Assembly (NCBI GenBank): GCA_903888625.1
Contig: CAISUD010000045.1
Span: forward strand, 1 to 42,163
Length of the DNA: 42,163 nucleotides
Origin: an uncultured bacterium
GTDB taxonomy: Bacteria; Patescibacteriota; Minisyncoccia; Phycocordibacterales; UBA9973
Reading direction: 5' to 3'
The position numbers and the translations under genes were made by a program. Under the pieces are notes generated by a model. The model was not told the DNA's origin and did no database searches. It saw only the letters and a list, made by a program, of their open reading frames with translations. Shown piece by piece: positions 35,406-42,163 of this stretch (position 1 is the first letter of the stretch; each line of letters starts with the position of its first letter).

Positions 35406-36626
35406 ATGAAAAAAATAAAGAAAACAAAAAAAATAATAAAAGCCAAAAAGAAAGTAAAAAAAGTTGTTAGAAAAATAGCGACTAAGAAAACAAAAAAGGC
35501 TGTTAAAAAGATTGTAAATGTCAAAAAGTCGCCTATAAAAAAACTTTCTATTACTGAAAAAAAAGTAGAAGTTTTATCGAAACTTTCTGATGAACTGGTA
35601 GAAAAAGGGAGAAAGAGAGGCTTTATCACTTATGATGAAATTTTAAAAACTTTTCCAGATATCGAAAACAATATTTTATTTTTGGACGAACTTTATGAAA
35701 AATTTGCAGTGGCTGGAATTGATGTTTTGGAAGGAGGGAATTTGCTTAATTTAGATAATGATTTAACAGATAAAGATTTAAATAAATCTCCAATTCATGA
35801 TTCTATTCAGATGTATTTGAAGGAAATAGGCCAGTATCCACTTATTTATGCGGCCGATGAAAAAGATTTAGCTAAAAGAATCGAGCAAGGAGATGAAGAA
35901 GCAAAGAACTTGTTGGCTCGAGCCAATTTGCGTTTAGTGGTTTCTATTGCTAAAAAATATGTTGGAAGAAGTGCTGATTTAACTTTACTTGATTTAATTC
36001 AAGAAGGGAATTTGGGTTTATTTAAAGCTGTTGAAAAATTTGATTGGACGAAGGGTTATAAATTTTCTACTTATGCTACTTGGTGGATTCGTCAATCTAT
36101 CACTCGAGCATTAGCCGATCAATCGCGTACGATTCGTATTCCGGTGCATATGGTGGAGACAATTTCGAAATATAAACAAGCTTACAGAAGACTTTCTCAA
36201 GATTTGGGCCGAGAGCCGTTAGCTGAAGAAATTGCTACGGAAATGGGAGTGGAGGTAGAAAAAATTCATATTATTGAAAATATTTCTCAGGAAACAATTT
36301 CTCTTGAACAACCAGTTGGAGATGATGACGACAAATCTACTCTCGAGAATTTTATTCCCGATGATAAAATTTTGCGTCCAGATCAAGAGTCTTCTAGACG
36401 AATTTTATCAGATCAAATCAGAGAAGTGCTCGGTGAACTTAATCCAAAAGAAAGAAAAATTTTAGAAATGCGTTATGGACTGGTAGACGGCATTCAACAT
36501 ACTCTAGAGAGAGTAGGGGAAGAATTCGGAGTCACTCGAGAACGTATTCGCCAGATTGAAGCCAAAGTTCACGACAAACTCCGCCAGCACGAAAAAATCG
36601 CAAGACTAAAGAATTATTTTGATTAA
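35406..36626 (+). CDS. rpoD: RNA polymerase primary sigma factor with Lys-rich N-terminal tail
   Basis: [75 protein letters not shown]. Confidence 0.96.
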   Translation: MKKIKKTKKIIKAKKKVKKVVRKIATKKTKKAVKKIVNVKKSPIKKLSITEKKVEVLSKLSDELVEKGRKRGFITYDEILKTFPDIENNILFLDELYEKFAVAGIDVLEGGNLLNLDNDLTDKDLNKSPIHDSIQMYLKEIGQYPLIYAADEKDLAKRIEQGDEEAKNLLARANLRLVVSIAKKYVGRSADLTLLDLIQEGNLGLFKAVEKFDWTKGYKFSTYATWWIRQSITRALADQSRTIRIPVHMVETISKYKQAYRRLSQDLGREPLAEEIATEMGVEVEKIHIIENISQETISLEQPVGDDDDKSTLENFIPDDKILRPDQESSRRILSDQIREVLGELNPKERKILEMRYGLVDGIQHTLERVGEEFGVTRERIRQIEAKVHDKLRQHEKIARLKNYFD

Positions 36627-36636
36627 AAACCAAAAA

Positions 36637-36675
36637 CCCCCTCTCCTTAATAAGGAGAGGGGAAAGGGGTGAGGT
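36637..36675. repeat. CCCCTCTCCTTAATAAGGAGAGGGG hairpin plus AAAGGGGTGAGG tail
   Basis: Perfect palindrome; same composition family as 18446-18568. Confidence 0.8.
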
Positions 36676-36700
36676 TCTCCAGGATTTAAATTAAAAAAAT

Positions 36701-36729
36701 GACTAGGTATAAAACCTAGTCGTTTTTTT
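36701..36729 (+). terminator. rpoD terminator GACTAGGTATAAAACCTAGTCGTTTTTTT
   Basis: 8-bp stem plus T7. Confidence 0.88.
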
Positions 36730-36739
36730 ATGTGTCGTT

Positions 36740-37426
36740 TTATTTCAAAGCAGCATCGATTTTTGCAGTAACATCAGCTAGAGGATAAGCACCATTGATT
36801 TCACTTACAACTTTACCATCTTTCAAGATGAAACTGTGTGGTGTGCCGTTGACTCCAATTGCAGCACCTTCAGCAGTTGAATCTTTTATCGCTTGGGTGT
36901 ATTTTCCAGAGTCTAAACAAGTGTTAAATTGATCAGTATTGAGACTTAAAGTTTTAGCAAAAGCTTTTAAATTTGTATCAGAAAAATTTCCTTGATTCTC
37001 TCCATTTTGGTGAGTGAAAAGATAATCATGATATTGCCAATATTTTCCTTGATCATTGGCACAGCTAGCGGCTTCGGCAGATTTTTCTGATTCAGGCCCT
37101 AAGAAAGCAAAATCTCTATAGACATAAGCAATTTTACCAGTTTCTACATAATTTTTCTCGATTGGTTGAATAGTCCCAGAAAAAAATCTACCACAGTAAG
37201 GGCATTGAAAATCAGCATATTCAATCATAACTACTTTTGAATTTGGATTACCTTGAATAAAATCAGTAGAAGAAACTGGTTTTATAGTAGCTGGTGCTTC
37301 TGTCCCAGGTTTTGGTGTAGGGGCAGTTGGAACTTTTGTTTTACTTAAAAAAACAGCTCCAGCAATGACTGCTCCAGCGATAATAATGGCGATAGCGATA
37401 CTTAATTGATTTTTTTTATTTTCCAT
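36740..37426 (-). CDS. Membrane-anchored DsbA/thioredoxin-like disulfide oxidoreductase
   Basis: N-terminal TM; ADFQCPYCGRFF (CPYC); GVNGTPHSFILKDGK. Confidence 0.9.
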   Translation of the reverse strand: MENKKNQLSIAIAIIIAGAVIAGAVFLSKTKVPTAPTPKPGTEAPATIKPVSSTDFIQGNPNSKVVMIEYADFQCPYCGRFFSGTIQPIEKNYVETGKIAYVYRDFAFLGPESEKSAEAASCANDQGKYWQYHDYLFTHQNGENQGNFSDTNLKAFAKTLSLNTDQFNTCLDSGKYTQAIKDSTAEGAAIGVNGTPHSFILKDGKVVSEINGAYPLADVTAKIDAALK

Positions 37427-37538
37427 TGTGTAATTTTAATTACTATTAATATCTCTATTGTAGCACATTTTTTTAGATATGCTATAATTTATATATTATA
37501 AGTTAAGTAACTCGCTTTGGCGAGATCAAATTAAAAAT

Positions 37539-37811
37539 ATGCATAAAGATAAAAAGTGTAGAGGTTTAAGAGTTGCTAAGTGGTTGCTAATCATTGGTGG
37601 TATCAACTGGGGATTAGTCGGGATTGGGATGATTATGGGGGCCAGTGTAGTTTCTTGGAATCTTATTCATGCGATTCTTGGTGGGGTACCAGCCCTAGAA
37701 GGTATTATTTATGTTTTGGTAGGCATCGCCGCAATCATGAAAATCTTTGGTTGCAAATGTAAAGGTTGCAAGGCTGGAGGGGTAGAAGAAAAGAAAGAAG
37801 CAAGTATGTAA
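37539..37811 (+). CDS. DUF378 family small membrane protein
   Basis: WLLIIGGINWGLVGIG...LVGIAAIMKIFGCKCKGC. Confidence 0.85.
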   Translation: MHKDKKCRGLRVAKWLLIIGGINWGLVGIGMIMGASVVSWNLIHAILGGVPALEGIIYVLVGIAAIMKIFGCKCKGCKAGGVEEKKEASM

Positions 37812-37826
37812 TTTAATACTATTTTT

Positions 37827-37868
37827 GCAAAAATTCTATCGTTTTTGGACGATGGGATTTTTGCTTTT
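37827..37868 (+). terminator. Terminator GCAAAAATTCTATCG..CGATGGGATTTTTGC
   Basis: 15-bp stem with wobbles, T-run. Confidence 0.75.
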
Positions 37869-37901
37869 TAGGCTTAAAAATGGTATCATAAACAGAATTA
37901 T

Positions 37902-39179
37902 ATGAACATAATGTATGGGATAATCTACGTTTTTATCTTTTTGTCTGTGTATGTGCAAGTTTTTTTCCTAGTCACTTTTTTAGAAAAAAAGAAACAAATT
38001 TTAGTTCGGACTAAACCAATTGAACTTAAAGAATATCCAGGGGTCACAATTATTATTCCTTGTTATGGTGCAGAAAAAACAATCACCGGGACGATAATTT
38101 CTCTCCTCGATCTTGATTATCCAAAAGATAAACTTAAATTAATTATTGTTGATGATGGTAGTAAAGATAATCTTTTAGAAGTAATTGAAAAGTTTAAAGA
38201 AAACGAAAACATTAAAATTCTGCATAAAAAAAATGGTGGCAAATATACTGCTGTTAATATGGGACTCGAAGTGACCGAGACGCCATTCGTTGGTTGTCTC
38301 GATCCAGATTCTTTTGTCGATTCTCAAGCTTTAAAAAGAATTATGACTTATTTTTATGATGAGGAAACGATGGCAGTTGCTCCTTCGATGATAGTAAGCA
38401 AGCCAAAAAATATTATTCAAGGAGCCCAAAAAGCAGAATACGATATGGCAGTTTATAATAAAAAAATGTTGGCTTTTTTGGGTGGAATCCATGTTACCCC
38501 AGGACCTTTTTCAATTTTTCGCAAGAAAGTTTTTGATGATTTAGGTCCTTTTCGACATGCCCATAATACTGAAGATCAAGAAATCGCTCTTCGGATGCAT
38601 GAAAATCATTACAAAATTGAACACTGTCCGGATGCGTATGTTTATACTGTTGTTCCGAATACTGTTAAAACATTATATCGCCAGAGATTACGCTGGATTT
38701 ATGGTTTTATTCGCAATGCCTTAGATTACCGCAGGCTTTTCTTTAAAAAGAAATATGGTCATATTGCTTTTTTTACTTTGCCTTCAGGAATGATTTCTAT
38801 CCTATCAGTGATTTTTTTATTTTCAATGATTTGTTTTAATTTCATCAATTTTATTATCCATAAGATAACTTTGATCTCTGTAGTTGGTTTGCATAATGCT
38901 TTTTTTAATTCCCATTTTGATTTCTTTTTCTTTAATACAAAAACGATAGTTTTTATTTCAATAATTTTATATACTTCAGTTATTTTTTCACTCCTTATTG
39001 GACGAAGAATGTTGGAGGGCAAGTTTCGAGTGTCCTTCGATATTTTTTATTTTATGATTATTTATAGTATAATTTCGCCGTTTTGGATTCTCAAGGCAAT
39101 TTTTAATGCCACTAGATCTAAAGAGTCGAGTTGGACTCGGGAGATAGATAAAAGGGAAGGCAAAACAGTGCCACAATAA
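37902..39179 (+). CDS. Family 2 glycosyltransferase, membrane-associated
   Basis: VTIIIPCYGAEKTITGTI, IIVDDGSKDN, CLDPDSFVD, RQRLRWIYG; C-terminal TM segments. Confidence 0.9.
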   Translation: MNIMYGIIYVFIFLSVYVQVFFLVTFLEKKKQILVRTKPIELKEYPGVTIIIPCYGAEKTITGTIISLLDLDYPKDKLKLIIVDDGSKDNLLEVIEKFKENENIKILHKKNGGKYTAVNMGLEVTETPFVGCLDPDSFVDSQALKRIMTYFYDEETMAVAPSMIVSKPKNIIQGAQKAEYDMAVYNKKMLAFLGGIHVTPGPFSIFRKKVFDDLGPFRHAHNTEDQEIALRMHENHYKIEHCPDAYVYTVVPNTVKTLYRQRLRWIYGFIRNALDYRRLFFKKKYGHIAFFTLPSGMISILSVIFLFSMICFNFINFIIHKITLISVVGLHNAFFNSHFDFFFFNTKTIVFISIILYTSVIFSLLIGRRMLEGKFRVSFDIFYFMIIYSIISPFWILKAIFNATRSKESSWTREIDKREGKTVPQ

Positions 39180-39180
39180 A

Positions 39181-39870
39181 ATGCAAAAACAATTTGATTG
39201 GAAAAGGTATGTTATAGTTTTTTTTATCACTGTATTTTTATTTTTGACAGCTTTGTATGTTAGTAATTATTTTAGTAATAAAAAATTGGATCAATTGAAA
39301 TCTATTCAAGATAATATTTCGATTGATGTACTTTCCTCAGAAACTCAATATTCTTTACTTTCAGAACTTTCCTGCAAGAATGTTTCTGATTCAGTGCTTT
39401 CTAGCGAGCTGACAGATCTAGGTAATAAATTAGAATGGAGTGATCAGAATTTAGGCAATACGACAGAAGTAGATTATTTAAAAAATTATTATTCATTACT
39501 TGAAATTAAAGATTATTTACTGGCGAAGAAAATTTCTTCAACTTGTGGAGTAAAATCTGCTTTCATTTTGTATTTTTATACCACGGCCCAAAATTGTAGT
39601 GAATGTGAAAAACAGGGGATAGCTCTTTCTTCACTTCGACAAAAATATCCAGAATTAAAGGTTTATTCTTTCGATTTTAATACTAATCTTTCCGCTGTTA
39701 AAGCAATGTTGGCTATCTATAAAATCAAAGATACCGCTCTGCCAGCTGTCGTTATCAATGATGAACTCTTAACTGGTTTTCAAGGCATAGACTCTCTAGA
39801 TACCAAAATCAATGATTCCTTTAAGCTCCAAACCTTGCAAACCCTGGTCCCAAAGACTGGGAAGAAATAG
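39181..39870 (+). CDS. Membrane-anchored thioredoxin-fold-like protein (CSEC)
   Basis: N-terminal TM; FYTTAQNCSECEKQG ... DTALPAVVINDELLTGFQG. Confidence 0.65.
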   Translation: MQKQFDWKRYVIVFFITVFLFLTALYVSNYFSNKKLDQLKSIQDNISIDVLSSETQYSLLSELSCKNVSDSVLSSELTDLGNKLEWSDQNLGNTTEVDYLKNYYSLLEIKDYLLAKKISSTCGVKSAFILYFYTTAQNCSECEKQGIALSSLRQKYPELKVYSFDFNTNLSAVKAMLAIYKIKDTALPAVVINDELLTGFQGIDSLDTKINDSFKLQTLQTLVPKTGKK

Positions 39871-39875
39871 AGTTT

Positions 39876-39924
39876 CCCCTCCTTATGGAGGAGGGGTGCC
39901 CTTTAGGGCGGGGTGGTGATTTTT
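39876..39924. repeat. CCCCTCCTTATGGAGGAGGGGTGCCCTTTAGGGCGGGGTGGTGATTTTT element abutting tRNA-Thr
   Basis: 39 bp identical to the rnr insertion at 20284-20322. Confidence 0.9.
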
Positions 39925-39925
39925 G

Positions 39926-39998
39926 AGCCGGCACGAGGATTCGAACCCCGGACATCCACTTTACAAAAGTGGCGCTCTACCAACTGAGCTATGCCGGC
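39926..39998 (-). tRNA. tRNA-Thr(TGT)
   Basis: Cloverleaf: acceptor GCCGGCA/TGCCGGC, anticodon stem-loop CCACT-TTTGTAA-AGTGG, GGTTCGAATCC T-arm; CCA not encoded. Confidence 0.95.
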
Positions 39999-40034
39999 AA
40001 TATTATATTTTAACTTTCTAACTATAACATACTT

Positions 40035-40451
40035 TTAAACTTTTTCCTTCTCTTCTTCGATAACTTTATGTTTAATCTTTTTCAATTTGTGTTTGTATTC
40101 AGAAACTTTTTTAAGGAAAGAAGAGGCTTCGCGTTTTTCTGGCTCGCTCCCAGTAGAAATTTTATTTTTTCTAAACTTTTTATTTATTTTAGTTTTAGTT
40201 TCATGATAGACTTTTTTGATAACTTTTGAAGAACGGACAGAAAAGCGAATAATTTCTACCAAAACTATATAGCCAAATTGTTGGCTTTTTTTAACGATGA
40301 TATGCTTTAATTCTTTAAAATCTTTTGATTCAATTAAAACTTGCTCATCCAACAAGACTACTGGTTCTTGTTGAAGAACAACTAGTTTTCTACCGAGCAT
40401 AAAAATCATTCCGAGAAGTGAGGCAAAAAATAAAATTATAAGAGTATACAT
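40035..40451 (-). CDS. Hypothetical membrane protein with Lys-rich tail
   Basis: N-terminal TM, basic C-terminus; follows tsf. Confidence 0.65.
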   Translation of the reverse strand: MYTLIILFFASLLGMIFMLGRKLVVLQQEPVVLLDEQVLIESKDFKELKHIIVKKSQQFGYIVLVEIIRFSVRSSKVIKKVYHETKTKINKKFRKNKISTGSEPEKREASSFLKKVSEYKHKLKKIKHKVIEEEKEKV

Positions 40452-40473
40452 ATTTAAAATTTTAACAAATTAA

Positions 40474-41253
40474 TTAAATTGAATAACGTTTAATTTCCTT
40501 GATGGTAGCCTTGGCTTCAGTCAATAGTTGCCCGATTGTTTTGTCACCATTCTTGATGAAAGGTTGATCGACTAAGGTTTTCTCTTTGAAATAGGTATTT
40601 ATTTTACCATCCAACATTTTCTTTTTAATTTCTTCTGGTTTATCGATACTAGCAACTTCTTTCTGGAAAATTTCTTGCATTGTTTTTCTAGCTTCAGCAG
40701 TGATTTCTGTTTCAGACATATATTCTGGTTTCATAGCCGTGATATGCATTGCGATATCTCTTGCTAACTCTGTATTTCCACCTTCTAGCGATACAACTAC
40801 TCCAGATTTATTGTTATGAATATAATTTCCTAAAACAGGACCTTCTACAACATAAACTTCACCTAATTGAATATTTTCACCAGTTTTTTGAATGATAGGA
40901 TCGATTAAATCTTTGGCAGAATTCTTCATATTCTCGACTCCATCTTTGAAAGCAAGATCAGTTAATTTATTAAGCAAAAAAACGAAGTCTTCATTTTTAG
41001 AAACGAAATCAGTTTCACATCGAAGTGCAAGTAGCACCGATTTATTATTTTCAGATTTAATCATCACCGCGCCATCTTTAGCATTGCGGTCGGCTTTTTT
41101 AATAGCGATATCAGAACTAGTTTTCTTTAAGATAGCCAAGGCTTTATCCATTTCGCCTTCGGCTTCTTCTAGGGCACGCTTACACTGCATTACCGAGATG
41201 CCAGTTGCATCTCTTAATTCTTTTACTAATTCGGTTGTAATAGTTTTTGACAT
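40474..41253 (-). CDS. tsf: Translation elongation factor Ts
   Basis: VKELRDATGISVMQCKRALEEAEGEMDKALAILKK; LALRCETDFVSKNEDF. Confidence 0.96.
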   Translation of the reverse strand: MSKTITTELVKELRDATGISVMQCKRALEEAEGEMDKALAILKKTSSDIAIKKADRNAKDGAVMIKSENNKSVLLALRCETDFVSKNEDFVFLLNKLTDLAFKDGVENMKNSAKDLIDPIIQKTGENIQLGEVYVVEGPVLGNYIHNNKSGVVVSLEGGNTELARDIAMHITAMKPEYMSETEITAEARKTMQEIFQKEVASIDKPEEIKKKMLDGKINTYFKEKTLVDQPFIKNGDKTIGQLLTEAKATIKEIKRYSI

Positions 41254-41279
41254 ATATTTAAATAAATTAGTTTTAAGAC

Positions 41280-41984
41280 TTAATTTTTGGACATTTGTCC
41301 AGATTTATAAGCGTTAACAATTGCATTAACGAAAAACTTAATGGATGGAATACCAGTGTCGTTGCCGATGATAGGATAGTCTATACCTTTTATGTTTGAA
41401 TCAGAATTCATCAAACTAATAACAGGGACATTTGATTTTCTAGCTTCAGTGGCTGAAATGTGTTCGGCTTTAGCGTCAATAATAAAGATTGCATCTGGAG
41501 CTTTCTTTAAAGAAAGGAGGCCAGTGTAATATTTTGCTAATTTTTCCATTTTTTTAGCCATTACGACGCGTTCTTTTTTGGTGTATTTTTCAAGTTCACC
41601 ACTCTTGTGGTCTTTTTGGTAAGTTTCAAGCTCAGCAATCCGTTTTTTTATTTCAGTGAAGTTACTCAAGGTGCCTCCAATCCAGCGTTCAGTGACATAC
41701 GGCATATTTAGGGCTTCGGCCGAGCTTTTCATGATTTCTGCTGCTTCCGGCTTAGTACCGACGAAAAGGACTATTTTGTTTTTAGAACCTAAATCTTTGA
41801 TAAATTCTACAGCTGTATCGAGCATTTTGGCTGTCTTTTCAAGGTCGATGATATCGGTCTTGTTTTTGGTGGTGTATATAAAAGAAGAGACAGATGGGTG
41901 TCTTCTTGTTTTGGAGTAGCCATAATGGACTCCAGCTTTAAACATTTCTTCAACAATTCCTTCCTTTTTTTCTATTTTTTGCAT
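41280..41984 (-). CDS. rpsB: 30S ribosomal protein S2
   Basis: MFKAGVHYGYSKTRRHPSVSSFIY, VTERWIGGTLSNF, DAIFIIDAKAEHISATEARKSNVPVISLMNSD. Confidence 0.96.
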   Translation of the reverse strand: MQKIEKKEGIVEEMFKAGVHYGYSKTRRHPSVSSFIYTTKNKTDIIDLEKTAKMLDTAVEFIKDLGSKNKIVLFVGTKPEAAEIMKSSAEALNMPYVTERWIGGTLSNFTEIKKRIAELETYQKDHKSGELEKYTKKERVVMAKKMEKLAKYYTGLLSLKKAPDAIFIIDAKAEHISATEARKSNVPVISLMNSDSNIKGIDYPIIGNDTGIPSIKFFVNAIVNAYKSGQMSKN

Positions 41985-42029
41985 AGTGCCATTCTAGCAA
42001 AAACCCCATTTTTTTGCAAATTTTTGTAC

Positions 42030-42082
42030 AGTTAACCATATGGGGTGACAGTTTGATAGAATTGGGGTGACAAAGGTTAACT
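42030..42082. promoter_or_regulatory. Operator-like array: AGTTAACC ... 2x TGGGGTGACA ... GGTTAACT
   Basis: 8-bp perfect inverted repeat flanking two identical 10-mers 22 bp apart, between divergent genes. Confidence 0.55.
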
Positions 42083-42118
42083 ATTAATATTTTAAAGGGC
42101 GAAAGCCTAAAACAATAT

Positions 42119-42163
42119 ATGGCAAACAAAAACCAAAGGTGTGCATACGAATCAAAAGTCAGA
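42119..42163 (+). CDS. Start of an unidentified CDS (MANKNQRCAYESKVR..., partial)
   Basis: Open frame from ATG to the window end; too short to identify. Confidence 0.35.
   Translation, partial: MANKNQRCAYESKVR

Overview
AT-rich, densely packed bacterial window. Gene content and protein style point to a Patescibacteria/CPR (Parcubacteria-like) genome; this taxonomic call is inference from the proteins. From left to right: an ABC-2 type exporter (ATPase partial at the left edge plus two permeases), a lipase-like hydrolase, pheS-pheT, gyrB, a small hypothetical, a deaminase (-), thrS (-), rpmF, a NusB-Nudix fusion, rnc, a short SMC, two orphan small proteins with long related leaders, a D-Ala-D-Ala carboxypeptidase/CapA fusion (-), rnr (-), rpsP-khpA-trmD, rpoB-rpoC, two tandem Cys-rich zinc-ribbon paralogs of unknown function, dnaG, rpoD, a DsbA-like protein (-), a DUF378 protein, a GT2 glycosyltransferase with a thioredoxin-like protein, tRNA-Thr(TGT) (-), and tsf/rpsB (-). 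Most notable signal: several unrelated families of short palindromic repeats sit in frame inside essential genes (pheT, rnr twice, trmD twice plus its stop codon, dnaG) and also occur between genes as hairpins or terminators. This resembles Rickettsia palindromic elements but involves at least four sequence families in 42 kb. Other leads: a (AG)8 tract exactly between the -35 and -10 of a promoter, an unannotated 34-aa membrane microprotein, two related structured leaders, a hinge-poor mini-SMC, domain fusions, a Lys-rich tail on the primary sigma factor, and an operator-like repeat at the right edge.
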